From the NCBI RefSeq assembly GCF_001652915.1, contig NZ_BBQI01000064.1, forward strand, positions 33,235-97,234: a stretch of 64,000 nt of DNA, written 5' to 3'. A program made the position numbers and the translations under genes. Source of the stretch: Cupriavidus sp. D384 (GTDB lineage Bacteria; Pseudomonadota; Gammaproteobacteria; Burkholderiales; Burkholderiaceae). Below the pieces are notes generated by a model that was not told the DNA's origin, searched no databases, and was given only the letters and a program-made list of their open reading frames with translations. This document shows positions 34,253-43,214 of this stretch, in pieces; within the stretch, counting starts at the first letter, position 1; each line of letters starts with the position of its first letter.

Positions 34253-35156
34253 ATGCGCTTCGATCTGGTCGATCTGAATCTCTTCACGCATATTGCGGAA
34301 GCCAGCAGCCTGACCCGCGGTGCAGAACGTTGCCACCTGTCGCTGCCGGCGGCCAGCACGCGCATCAAGAACCTGGAAGAGCAGGTTGGGGGTGAAGCTG
34401 CTGAGCCGCAGCAGCCAGGGCGTCAAGGTGACGCCGGCCGGCGAGACGCTGCTGGCCCACGCGCGCCGCGTGCTGCGGCAGATCGAGCAGCTGAGCGGCG
34501 ACCTGCAGGAGTACGCGTCAGGCATCAAGGGGCACGTGCGCGTGTTCGCCAACACCACCGCCATGAGCGAATTCCTGCCGGGGGTGCTGCGTACGTACCT
34601 GGTCAATCATCCCGACGTGACCGTCGATATCCGCGAGCGGCTCAGCCCGGACATCGTGCGGGCCGTGCAGGAAGGCATGGTCGATATCGGCATTGCCGCC
34701 AGCGGCGTCAACATGGAAGGGCTTGAAGTGATGCCGTACCGGCTGGACCGCCTGGTGCTGGCCACGGCGCTGAGCCACCCGCTGGCCCAGCGCAAGCGCG
34801 TACGGTTTGTCGAGACGCTCGACTACGATTTCATCGGCCTGCCCGAGGAAAGCGCGATCCACAACTTCCTGAAGCGCGCCGCCTCGGACCTGCAGCGCCA
34901 GTTGCACTGGCGCATCCAGGTCAGCAATTTCGAGACGGCAGGGCGCATGATCGAGGCCAACGTCGGCATCGGCGTGCTGCCGGAGAGCACCGCGCGCCGC
35001 CACGCCCAGACCATGGCGCTCAATATCGTGCAGATCGAGGACGACTGGGCCGAGCGCAAGCTCCAGATCTGCGTGGCAGACCTGGATGCGCTGCCGGTCT
35101 TCGCACGCAAGCTGGTGGACCTGCTGGTGGAAGACGGCACGGGCAACCCGGCCTGA
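34253..35156 (+). pseudogene. LysR-family regulator with a +1 frameshift
   Basis: The N-terminal winged helix (MRFDLVDLNLFTHIAEASSL, then HLSLPAASTRIKNLEEQVG) and the rest (GVKLLSRSSQGVKVTPAGETLLAHARRVL to the end) are both clear LysR sequence but in different frames. The break is in a run of five G at 34388-34392; removing one G restores LEEQVGVKLLSRSSQG and a 300-residue protein. Either a real inactivating insertion or a homopolymer sequencing error explains it. It diverges from the PaaG-like gene, its probable target. Confidence 0.88.
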
Positions 35157-35182
35157 AAGGGCCGGGCCCTGCGTACGGAGGG

Positions 35183-36715
35183 CTAGGCCATCTCCGCGAC
35201 GATGCCGCGCAACTGGTGCTTGTGCAGCTTGCCGCTGGCGGTGGTGGGAATGGCTGGCACCCGCACGATCTGCGCGGGGCGCTTGTACGGCGACAGCCGC
35301 TCGGCGAGATAGGCGTGCAATTCGGCCGCATCGAAGGTCTCGCCTTCACGAAGCTCCACGAACGCCACAATCTCCTCGTTGCCATCGGCCGCCGGCCTGC
35401 CGACCACGGCGGACAGCCGCACCGCCGGATGCGTGTTGATGACCGATTCCACCTCGATCGGATAGACGCTGAAGCCCGAGCGGATGATGAGGTCGCGCGT
35501 GCGCCCGACGATATACAGCGCGCCGTCGGGCCCCAGGCGGCCGATATCGCCCGTGTTGAGCCAGCCTTCCGGGCGCAAGGCTTCCGCCGTCTGCGCCGGA
35601 TCGCGATAGTAGCCACGCATGACGCCGGGCCCTTTCACCCATAGCTCGCCAGCCGTGCCCGGCGACACCGTCTCGCCGTGGGCGCCCACGATCCGCAGTT
35701 CGGCACCTTCGACAATCTCGCCGGCCGAGCAGTCGCTGCGCGGGCGGTCCATGCGGGTGATGAACAGCGAGCCTGCGTATTCGGTCATGCCATAGCCATG
35801 ATGCAGCGGCTGGCCGAATACGGCTTCGACGTTGCGCTTGAGCGTCGGCTCCAGCGGGCCGCCGCCGGTATAGAGATAGCGCAGGCGCGAGGGGTGCAGC
35901 GTGGCGATGCCCTGCTTCTGCAGGTGGGCCAGGATGCGGCTGAACATGGCCGGCACGCCCTGCAGGATCGAAATCGCCTCGCGCTGCAGCGCGGCACAGG
36001 CATCGGTGACGTTGAAGCGGGCCACCAGGTACAGGCTGCCGCCGCCCTGGAAGGTCGCCAGCAGCAGCGTGGCGAGGCCGAAGATATGGGACATCGGCAT
36101 CACGGCATAGGCGCAGTCGCCGGGGCCGATCTTGCGCGTGTCGGCCGTGACCCGCGCGTAGTGCAGCAGGCCGCGATGGGTGACCATCACGCCCTTGGGC
36201 TGGCCCGTGGTGCCCGACGTGTAGATCAGCGCCGCCACCTCGTGCGCCAGCGCCTGCGGCTCGCGCTCGCTGCGTTCGTCCACATCGGCGGCCATCAACG
36301 GCCCCAGCCCGGGCGGGGCGATCTCGCGGGCGCGGTAGCGCAGGCCGTGGCGCAGGGCGTCGGGAGACGCCGCGTGGGTGAACAGCATCAGCCGGGGCGT
36401 GCAGTGCGCGCGGATTTCCTCGATCTCGCGGGCCGTCAGCCGGGCGTTGGTCACCACTGGCCAGGCGCCGAGTTCTGACAGCGCAAAGACCAGTGTGATG
36501 ACGGCCAGGCAGTTCTCGCCGGTAATCATGACGCGGTCGCCGGTGCCGACGCCCTGGGCTTCCAGGTACTGCCGCGCCAGCCCGACGCCTTCCCAGAGTT
36601 GCGCAAAGCTCACCGTGCGCTCGCCTTCATGCACGGCCACATGCCCGGGCGCGTGGGCAGCCCAGTGGCGGGGAATGTCGCTGATGCGATTCGCGATGGC
36701 TCGGTCCTGCGGCAT
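35183..36715 (-). CDS. Acyl-CoA ligase (AMP-binding)
   Basis: 510 residues of the ANL superfamily. It has YTSGTTGQPKGVMVTH, HHGYGMTEYAG, NTGDIGRLGPDG and the hinge VGRTRDLIIRSGFSVYP, with the C-terminal TASGKLHKHQLR lysine. It is closely similar in plan to the ligase at 30690, with the same HIFGL and GYGxSEYAG-type blocks, so the two may be paralogues for related acids. The ATG at 36715 is chosen because AAAGGA lies 10 bases upstream; a TTG three codons earlier is too close to it. It is last in a leftward operon with two Bug genes and the racemase-like gene. Confidence 0.92.
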   Translation of the reverse strand: MPQDRAIANRISDIPRHWAAHAPGHVAVHEGERTVSFAQLWEGVGLARQYLEAQGVGTGDRVMITGENCLAVITLVFALSELGAWPVVTNARLTAREIEEIRAHCTPRLMLFTHAASPDALRHGLRYRAREIAPPGLGPLMAADVDERSEREPQALAHEVAALIYTSGTTGQPKGVMVTHRGLLHYARVTADTRKIGPGDCAYAVMPMSHIFGLATLLLATFQGGGSLYLVARFNVTDACAALQREAISILQGVPAMFSRILAHLQKQGIATLHPSRLRYLYTGGGPLEPTLKRNVEAVFGQPLHHGYGMTEYAGSLFITRMDRPRSDCSAGEIVEGAELRIVGAHGETVSPGTAGELWVKGPGVMRGYYRDPAQTAEALRPEGWLNTGDIGRLGPDGALYIVGRTRDLIIRSGFSVYPIEVESVINTHPAVRLSAVVGRPAADGNEEIVAFVELREGETFDAAELHAYLAERLSPYKRPAQIVRVPAIPTTASGKLHKHQLRGIVAEMA

Positions 36716-36843
36716 CTCGCTCAAGTCCTTTGCAAAATGGATGTCGGAGTGGCGCCGGCCCCGCAGTCACGCGCAGGCCGGCTCGTCGCAGTGTATGGGC
36801 AGCCCGGAGGCCGCGCAATTCGTCATCGGGAAAGCGGTACTTC

Positions 36844-36870
36844 GCCCGGGCGGAACGGTACCGCCCGGGC
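36844..36870. repeat. Perfect stem-loop between the Bug and ligase genes
   Basis: 10-bp arms GCCCGGGCGG / CCGCCCGGGC (36844-36853, 36861-36870) with a 7-base loop lie 8 bases after the Bug stop. There is no T-run. It may set differential 3' ends within the leftward operon. Confidence 0.5.
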
Positions 36871-36878
36871 CGTCCGGC

Positions 36879-37841
36879 TTATTCCACCTCGATATTGGCC
36901 GTCTTGACCACGTTGCCCCACAGCGCCAGTTCCTTCTTGATGCGGTCCTGCAGCGGCGCCGGGCCGGTGACGTTGAGGTCGTAGCCGCCTTCGGCCATGC
37001 GGGCGCGGAACGCCGGGTCCTGGCCCACGGTCTGTTGTGCCTTGACCAGCCGGCCGGTGACATCGGCCGGCATGCCGAGCGGGCCGACCAGGCCGTACCA
37101 GCCGGTCAGGTCATATTGCTTGAGCCCGGATTCGACCAGCGTGGGCACGTTCGGCAGCGCCGCGTTGCGGGTCTTCGACGTGACGGCCAGCGCGCGCACC
37201 TTGCCGCCCTGGATATGGCCGATGGCCGTGCCGGTGATATCGAACATGAACGTGACCTTGCCGCTGATGACGTCGGCCATGGCCGGGGCGTTGCCCTTGT
37301 ACGGCACATGCAGCATCTTCACGCCGGTCATCTGCGCCAGCAGTTCGGCAGACAGGTGGTTCGACGCCCCGATGCCGGCGGAGCCGAAGCTGACGTCGCC
37401 CGGATGCTTGCGCGCGTACGACACCAGTTCGTCGACGTTCTTGGCCGGGAAGTCCTTGTTGATCAGCAGGACGTTGGTGTAGTCGGTGATCAGGCCCACA
37501 TAGGTGAAGTCCTGCGCCGGCTTGAAGCTGACCGATTTCTGGATCAGCGGCGTCATGGTCATCGTGGGGCTTGCCACGAAGTAGAGCGTGTAGCCGTCCG
37601 GCTTGGCGCTGGTGGTCATGCCGGCCGCGATGGCGCCGCTGGCACCGGCGCGGTTGTCCACGATGACCGGCTGCTTGAGCACCCGGCCCATGTAGTCGGC
37701 ATAGATGCGCGCGGCGGTATCGACCGGGCCGCCCGGCGCATAGCCCACCAGCAGGCGCACCGGGCGCGAGGGATAGGTGTCGGCCAGGGCCGCCCCGTGG
37801 GCCAGCGCCAGTACCGCGCCAGCAAGCATGATTCGCAGCAT
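36879..37841 (-). CDS. Bug-family solute-binding receptor
   Basis: 320 residues. The signal peptide ends near HGAALADT. Motifs are RLLVGYAPGGPVDTAARI, VIVDNRAGASGAIAAG, PDGYTLYFVAS, HVPYKGNAPAMADVISGKV and NVPTLVESGL. It captures a carboxylate in the periplasm. It lies 147 bases after a second Bug gene in the same leftward operon; the two differ widely in sequence, which suggests two ligands or one ligand over two affinity ranges. A GGAGGAGA ribosome site is strong. Confidence 0.92.
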   Translation of the reverse strand: MLRIMLAGAVLALAHGAALADTYPSRPVRLLVGYAPGGPVDTAARIYADYMGRVLKQPVIVDNRAGASGAIAAGMTTSAKPDGYTLYFVASPTMTMTPLIQKSVSFKPAQDFTYVGLITDYTNVLLINKDFPAKNVDELVSYARKHPGDVSFGSAGIGASNHLSAELLAQMTGVKMLHVPYKGNAPAMADVISGKVTFMFDITGTAIGHIQGGKVRALAVTSKTRNAALPNVPTLVESGLKQYDLTGWYGLVGPLGMPADVTGRLVKAQQTVGQDPAFRARMAEGGYDLNVTGPAPLQDRIKKELALWGNVVKTANIEVE

Positions 37842-37988
37842 CGTCTCCTCCTGTTTCTGTATCAGGCTGTTTGTTGGGGAGACTTTGCGTCACGGCCGCC
37901 GGTCAGGCAATTTGCATTTGTTGAAGGTGGCCTTTGTTGATCCGATAGCGGGCCGCCGGCCCGCCCCCGCGCGCCGGTGGCGTCGCCT

Positions 37989-38975
37989 TCAGTCGAGCTG
38001 GATGCGTGCCGTGCGCACGATCTCCGCCCATTTCGGGGTGTCGTTGCTGACCACCGTCGCCAGCTCGGCCGGGCTGGAGGCCACCGGCTGCAGGCCCATG
38101 GCCGTCAGCCGCTGCGACACCTCGGGCTGCTTCACGATGCGTCCGATCTCGGCGGCCAGGCGGTCGGCAATCGGGCGTGGCGTGCCGGCGGGCAGGAAGA
38201 TGCCGAACCAGCCATTGGGCTCGAATCCGCTCAGGCCGGCCTCGGAGAACGTGGGTACCGCAGGCAGGGCCGCGTGCCGCTGCGTGCCCGTGATGCCCAG
38301 CACGCGGAACTTGCCGCCAGTCAGGTAGCTGTTGGCCGACGTGACATCGACAAACGCGGAATCCACCTGGCCGCCGAGGATGTCGCTGACCAGCGGCGCC
38401 GCGCCCTTGTAGGGGATGTGCACGATATCGATGCCGGCCTGGATCTTGAATTGCTCGCCATGCAGGTGCGACGACGTGCCATTGCCGTATGACCCGTAGC
38501 TCAGCTTGCCCGGGCTGGCCTTTGCCAGGGCGATGAATTCGGCCAGTGTCCGGGCCGGCACGCGCGACGGCACCACGAACAGGTCTGACGACCGCGCCAC
38601 CAGCGACACGGGCAGGAAGTCGCGCTCCACGTTGTAGGGCATCTTCCGGTACAGGCTCGGAGACTGGATCATCGCGGTGATCGCCAGCAGCAGCGTATAG
38701 CCGTCGGGGGCCGCCTTGGCGACGATATCGTTGCCCAGGATGCCGCTGGCGCCCGGCTTGTTGTCGACCACCACGGGCTGCTTCCAGGCCTGCGCCAGCT
38801 GCTGCCCGATGAGGCGCGCGATGGTGTCGGTGCCGCCGCCCGCCGGATAGGGCACGACCAGCCGCAACGGCCGGCCGGGATAGCCGCTGTCGCCCCGCGT
38901 GGGCCAGCTTGCCAGCGCCGCCGCGCCACCCAATGCCGCGGCCTGGCAAAGCCAGTGTCTCCTGCTGTGCTGCAT
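37989..38975 (-). CDS. Bug-family solute-binding receptor
   Basis: 328 residues. The N-terminal signal RRHWLCQAAALGGAAALASWP is followed by RLVVPYPAGGGTDTIARLIG, VVVDNKPGASGILGND, PDGYTLLLAIT, HIPYKGAAPLVSDILGGQV and AVPTFSEAGL. It has a good AAGGAGA ribosome site and starts 24 bases after the racemase-like gene, so the two are co-transcribed. It is an orphan receptor without carrier subunits. Confidence 0.92.
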   Translation of the reverse strand: MQHSRRHWLCQAAALGGAAALASWPTRGDSGYPGRPLRLVVPYPAGGGTDTIARLIGQQLAQAWKQPVVVDNKPGASGILGNDIVAKAAPDGYTLLLAITAMIQSPSLYRKMPYNVERDFLPVSLVARSSDLFVVPSRVPARTLAEFIALAKASPGKLSYGSYGNGTSSHLHGEQFKIQAGIDIVHIPYKGAAPLVSDILGGQVDSAFVDVTSANSYLTGGKFRVLGITGTQRHAALPAVPTFSEAGLSGFEPNGWFGIFLPAGTPRPIADRLAAEIGRIVKQPEVSQRLTAMGLQPVASSPAELATVVSNDTPKWAEIVRTARIQLD

Positions 38976-38999
38976 GTCAGTCTCCTTGGTCTGGTCTCT

Positions 39000-40205
39000 T
39001 TATGAGGCCTCGCCCGGCGCGATCACGCCGGCGGAGGCCAATGCCGCCACATCGCTATCGCCATAGCCCAGCTCGGCCAGGATGTCGCGGCTTTGTCGGC
39101 CCAGCGTCTCTCCGGCGTGCCGGTACACCGGCGGGGTTGCCGAATAGCGCACGGGATGGGCAATCTGGGGCAGCGTGTCGGCATCCGCCGTGTCTGCCGT
39201 CATAGCCGTGCCGGCCACGGGGACATCGACCACCATGCGGCGTGCACGCAACTGCGGATGGCAGGCCGATTCCTCCAGCGTGAGCACGGGCTCGACGCAG
39301 CAGTCCACGTCGGCAAACCGCGCGCACCAGTACGCGAAAGGCTGGCTGCCGAACGCGCTGGCGATCTCGCGCTTCAGGCGCGGCATGTCTGACTGCGCCA
39401 GCGCAAGCCACTCCGGGTGCCCCATCGCATCGCAGAAGCGCTGCAGGAACTGCGGTTCTAGGCTGCCAACCGAGAAATGCCGCCCATCGGCCGTGGCGTA
39501 GTAGTCATAGAAGCAGCCGCCGTTGAGCCGCTCGGACCCCGGGCGCGGCGCGCGGCCGCCGGCCAGGTAAGCCGCGCCAGACATGGCGTTCAGGCTGAAG
39601 GCAGCATCGGTCATGCTGACGTCCACGTGCTGGCCTTCACCGGTGCGGTGGCGGTGCGCCAGCGCTGCCAGGATTGCCACCGTGGCGTGCAGGCTGCCGC
39701 CTGCGATATCGGCCACCTGGATGCCCAGCGGGGCAGGATTGTCGTGGCCGTTGTAGCTGGCCGCACCGGCAAGGGCCAGGTAGTTGATGTCGTGGCCGGC
39801 GCGGTCGCGGTAGGGGCCGTCCTGGCCGTAGCCGGTAATGGAGCAGTAGATCAGCGCCGGGTTGATGGCGCGCAGCTGGTCATAGCCCAGGCCCAGGCGG
39901 GCCATCACGCCGGGCCGGAACTGCTCGACCACGACGTCATGCGTGCGCAGCAGCCGGTGCACGATCCCGATGGCATCGGGCTGCTTGAGATCCAGCGCCA
40001 ACGAGCGCTTGTTGCGATTGAGCCAGGCGTGCACGGCCGACACGCCATGGCGCTGCGGCGTCAGCCGCCGCACGGGATCGGCGCGCGTGGGCGCCTCGAT
40101 GCGGATCACGTCGGCGCCCAGGTCGGCCAGCGCCAGCGTGGCGAACGGCCCCGGCAGCAGCGTCGAAAAGTCAAGAATCTTCAGTCCTGCCAACGGTCCA
40201 GCCAT
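39000..40205 (-). CDS. CaiB/BaiF family protein, alpha-methylacyl-CoA racemase-like
   Basis: 401 residues of the family III fold. GYGQDGPYRDRAGHDINYLALAGA matches the alpha-methylacyl-CoA racemase signature, with His138 in HDINY and Asp166 in QVADIAGG as the likely proton-transfer pair, then DGRHFSVGSLEPQF. The racemase epimerises (R)- and (S)-2-methylacyl-CoA so that a stereospecific dehydrogenase can act. This differs from the CoA transferase at 24280, which keeps a nucleophilic Asp in VIDVFTG. It is the first gene of a leftward operon that diverges from the ligase at 40413. Confidence 0.85.
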   Translation of the reverse strand: MAGPLAGLKILDFSTLLPGPFATLALADLGADVIRIEAPTRADPVRRLTPQRHGVSAVHAWLNRNKRSLALDLKQPDAIGIVHRLLRTHDVVVEQFRPGVMARLGLGYDQLRAINPALIYCSITGYGQDGPYRDRAGHDINYLALAGAASYNGHDNPAPLGIQVADIAGGSLHATVAILAALAHRHRTGEGQHVDVSMTDAAFSLNAMSGAAYLAGGRAPRPGSERLNGGCFYDYYATADGRHFSVGSLEPQFLQRFCDAMGHPEWLALAQSDMPRLKREIASAFGSQPFAYWCARFADVDCCVEPVLTLEESACHPQLRARRMVVDVPVAGTAMTADTADADTLPQIAHPVRYSATPPVYRHAGETLGRQSRDILAELGYGDSDVAALASAGVIAPGEAS

Positions 40206-40266
40206 GCCAGTCTCGCCCGTGATGTCGAAGTCGGGCCGATTCTTTCATCGGGGGGCGGAAGCTGTC

Positions 40267-40284
40267 TTGGTCCGTTCGGACCAA
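40267..40284. promoter_or_regulatory. Perfect palindromic candidate operator
   Basis: TTGGTCCGTTCGGACCAA has perfect 8-bp arms with a TT centre. A partial copy lies 37 bases downstream. The symmetry and spacing fit a dimeric TetR- or MarR-type repressor that would control both divergent operons. No such repressor gene is adjacent. Confidence 0.6.
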
Positions 40285-40303
40285 TCGCACTGCAGCATGC
40301 AAA

Positions 40304-40320
40304 TTGGTTCGTTCGGAGCA
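40304..40320. promoter_or_regulatory. Second, imperfect copy of the operator
   Basis: TTGGTTCGTTCGGAGCA matches the perfect palindrome at 40267 at 15 of 17 positions. The start-to-start distance of 37 bases is about 3.5 helical turns. Confidence 0.5.
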
Positions 40321-40412
40321 CGACACCGCGCCGGGCCGTCCGTACAGTCGACTCCCATCACATCGCACCAGGCCACGTACCTGGCGTTCGCATCACATCA
40401 AGGAGACGAGAC

Positions 40413-41972
40413 ATGTATCTGACGCAGGGGCTGCATCGCTGCATGCAGCAGACGCCGGACAGCCGTGCCACCGTCTTTGGCGGCCGCACCCGCACGTTCC
40501 GGGCCTTGCATGACCGCGTGGCCCGGCTGGCCGGGGCGCTGCAGGCGCAGGGCATGGCGCCGGGCGACCGGGTTGGCATGCTGGCACTGAACTCGGATCG
40601 CTATATCGAATACATGCTGGCCGTGTGGTGGGGCGGCGGCGTGCTGAATCCGGTCAATATCCGCTGGAGCGTGCCCGAGATCGTCTATTCGCTCGACGAT
40701 TGCGATACCGGCATCCTGATCGTCGACGACCAGTTCGTGCCAATGGTGGCGGGCATCCTGACCACGGCCAGACGGCCGCCGCGCGTGATCTATGCCGGCG
40801 AGCACGAGGCGCCCGACGGCATGCTCGACTACGAGGCGCTGATTGCCGGATCAGTACCGGTGCCCGATGTGTTCCGCGGTGGCGAGGACCTGGCGACCAT
40901 CATGTACACGGGCGGCACCACCGGCAAGCCCAAGGGCGTGATGCAGTCGCACCTGAACCTGTGGGCGTCGGCGGTCTCGCGCATGGCCGAGTTTCGCGCC
41001 GGCCACGGTACGTTCGTGTCGCTGCACGTGGCGCCGCTGTTCCACACCGCCGCGATGGCGCGGGCCGTCGGTCATATCGTGGCCGGAGACGTGCAGGTGA
41101 TTCATCCCGGCTTTGTACCGGCAGCTGTACTGCATACCATCGAGCAGGCGCGCATCGAGGAACTGATGATGGTGCCGACGATGCTGCAGGCCGTGCTCGA
41201 CGATCCGTCGTTTGGCGATCACGACCTGTCGAGCCTGCAGCGCATCTACTACGGTGCCTCGCCGATTGCCGCCGGCGTGCTGGACCGTGCGCTGGCCGCC
41301 ATGCCGGACATCGCGTTCTATCACGCCTACGGCATGACCGAGGCGTCGCCGGTCATCAGCGTCAATCCGCCCGATAACCATGGGCCGGCGGGCCGTGCCA
41401 GCGGCCTGTACCGTTCGGCCGGCCGCGCCAGCTTTGGCGTGACGATGCGCATCGTCGATCCGCAGGGCAACGAGGTGCCGCGCAATACGGTGGGCGAGAT
41501 CATCGTGCGCGGCGCCAATATCACGCGCGGCTACTGGAATCGTCCGCAGGAGACCGCGCAGGCGCTGCGCGACGGCTGGCTTCATACCGGCGACGGTGGC
41601 TACATGGACGACAACGGCTACCTGTTCATCGTCGACCGGCTCAAGGACATGATCGTCACCGGCGGCGAGAACGTGTACTCGGCCGAGGTGGAGAGCGTGC
41701 TGTCGCTGCACCCGCAGGTGGCGAGTTGCGCCGTGATCGGTATCCCCGACGAGCGCTGGGGCGAGGCCGTGCACGCCGTGGTGGTGCCGCGCGCCGGCAT
41801 GTCGCCTACCGACGTGGTGTTGCGCGAGCACTGCCGCGCCGCGCTGGCCAGCTACAAGTGCCCCAAGAGTTTCGAATTCCGGCCCGCGCTGCCGCTATCG
41901 GCCGCCGGAAAGATCCTCAAGCGCGATCTGCGCGAGCAGTACTGGCGCGGCCAGGCCCGCCAGGTGAGCTGA
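40413..41972 (+). CDS. Acyl-CoA ligase (AMP-binding)
   Basis: 519 residues of the ANL superfamily with MYTGGTTGKPKGVMQSH, FYHAYGMTEASPVIS, HTGDGGYMDDNGYLFIVDRLKDMIVTGGENVYSAEVE and a C-terminal SAAGKILKRDLR lysine. This is the fatty-acyl/aromatic-acid ligase type, distinct from the two SEYAG-type ligases. The start at 40413 is fixed by AAGGAGACGAG; the frame is open far upstream across the antisense of the racemase-like gene but is not supported there. It is first in a six-gene rightward operon. Confidence 0.92.
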   Translation: MYLTQGLHRCMQQTPDSRATVFGGRTRTFRALHDRVARLAGALQAQGMAPGDRVGMLALNSDRYIEYMLAVWWGGGVLNPVNIRWSVPEIVYSLDDCDTGILIVDDQFVPMVAGILTTARRPPRVIYAGEHEAPDGMLDYEALIAGSVPVPDVFRGGEDLATIMYTGGTTGKPKGVMQSHLNLWASAVSRMAEFRAGHGTFVSLHVAPLFHTAAMARAVGHIVAGDVQVIHPGFVPAAVLHTIEQARIEELMMVPTMLQAVLDDPSFGDHDLSSLQRIYYGASPIAAGVLDRALAAMPDIAFYHAYGMTEASPVISVNPPDNHGPAGRASGLYRSAGRASFGVTMRIVDPQGNEVPRNTVGEIIVRGANITRGYWNRPQETAQALRDGWLHTGDGGYMDDNGYLFIVDRLKDMIVTGGENVYSAEVESVLSLHPQVASCAVIGIPDERWGEAVHAVVVPRAGMSPTDVVLREHCRAALASYKCPKSFEFRPALPLSAAGKILKRDLREQYWRGQARQVS

Positions 41973-42018
41973 ACCGGGTCCCCAATTCCCAACGTCCCCT
42001 ATCTTCAAGGAAACGATC

Positions 42019-43203
42019 ATGAGCAGGAAAGTGTTGGTTGCAGGTGTCGGCATGATTCCGTTCACCAAGCCCGGTGCCAGCGATGACTATCCGGTCATGG
42101 GCGCCAACGCCGCCCGCGCCGCGCTGGCCGATGCCCGCGTCGACTATGCGCTGGTGGAGCAGGCCTACGTGGGCTACGTGTACGGTGACTCCACGGCCGG
42201 ACAGGCGGCCATCTATGGCGTGGGGTTGTCCGGCATTCCGGTCATCAACGTCAACAACAACTGCGCCACCGGGTCGACGGCGCTGTTCCTGGCGCGCCAG
42301 GCCGTAGCCAGCGGCGCGATCGAGTGCGCCATCGCGGTGGGCTTCGAGCAGATGGTGCCCGGCGCGCTGAAGGGCGCCTATACGGATCGGCCCTCGCCGA
42401 TGGCGCGGTTCGTCGACGCGATGCAGGCCATCCAGGGCTTTGACGAAGCCGCGCCGCGTGCCGCCCAGTTCTTTGGCGGCGCGGGCCGCGACTACATCAA
42501 GGAGTACGACATCCGGCCCGACACGTTCGGCCGGATCTCGGTCAAGGCGCGCCAGCACGCCGCGCGCAATCCGTTTGCGGTGTTCCGGAACACGGTCACG
42601 CTGGAAGAAGTGATGGCGTCGCCCGCCGTGTTCGATCCGCTGACGCGGCTGCAGTGCTGCCCGCCGACCTGCGGTGCGGCGGCGGCAATCCTGTGTTCGG
42701 ACGAGTTCGCCAGGCGGCACGGCCTGGACACGCGTGTGGCAATCCGCGCCCAGTCGATGACCACCGACCGCAACAGCACGTTCGACGAAGGCGACATGCG
42801 CAAGGTGGTGGGCTACGACATGACCCGTGCGGCGGCGCAGGCGGTCTACGAGGCCGCCGGCGTGGCGCCCACCGATATCAACGTGGTGGAGCTTCACGAC
42901 TGCTTCACCGCCAACGAACTGATCACCTACGAAGGGCTTGGCCTGACTCCCGAAGGCACTGCCGAGAAATTCATCATCGACGGCGACAACACATACGGCG
43001 GCCGCGTGGTGACCAATCCGTCCGGCGGCCTGCTGTCGAAGGGGCATCCGCTTGGCGCCACCGGCCTGGCGCAATGCGCCGAGCTGGTCTGGCAGCTGCG
43101 CGGCCAGGCCCAGGACCGGCAGGTGCCGGGCGCACGGCTGGCGCTGCAGCACAACCTGGGGCTCGGCGGCGCCTGCGTGGTGACGCTGTACGAACGCCAG
43201 TAA
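42019..43203 (+). CDS. SCP2-type acyl-CoA thiolase with intact catalytic cysteine
   Basis: 394 residues. NNNCATGSTALFLARQA carries the nucleophilic Cys82. HDCFTANELITYEGLGL and NPSGGLLSKGHPLGATG supply the His residues, and GLGGACVVTLYE the second Cys. It belongs to the SCPx thiolase group that accepts 2-methyl-branched 3-oxoacyl-CoA in eukaryotes, releasing propionyl- or acetyl-CoA. Its place after a ligase and before hydratase, SDR and dehydrogenase genes makes it the last step of a full beta-oxidation spiral. Confidence 0.92.
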   Translation: MSRKVLVAGVGMIPFTKPGASDDYPVMGANAARAALADARVDYALVEQAYVGYVYGDSTAGQAAIYGVGLSGIPVINVNNNCATGSTALFLARQAVASGAIECAIAVGFEQMVPGALKGAYTDRPSPMARFVDAMQAIQGFDEAAPRAAQFFGGAGRDYIKEYDIRPDTFGRISVKARQHAARNPFAVFRNTVTLEEVMASPAVFDPLTRLQCCPPTCGAAAAILCSDEFARRHGLDTRVAIRAQSMTTDRNSTFDEGDMRKVVGYDMTRAAAQAVYEAAGVAPTDINVVELHDCFTANELITYEGLGLTPEGTAEKFIIDGDNTYGGRVVTNPSGGLLSKGHPLGATGLAQCAELVWQLRGQAQDRQVPGARLALQHNLGLGGACVVTLYERQ

Positions 43204-43214
43204 GGAGCGCGCCG

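Larger units (their letters stand above)
40206..40412. promoter_or_regulatory. Bidirectional promoter region of catabolic unit 2
   Basis: 207 bases between the racemase-like gene and the ligase at 40413. The two candidate operators annotated separately lie inside it. The rightward leader ends with AAGGAGACGAG before the ligase ATG. Confidence 0.55.

Noticed and set aside
39477..40412. N-terminal extension of the ligase encoded at 40413
   Set aside because: It would overlap the racemase-like gene on the other strand and the operator region. The strong AAGGAGACGAG and the family N-terminus both place the start at 40413.
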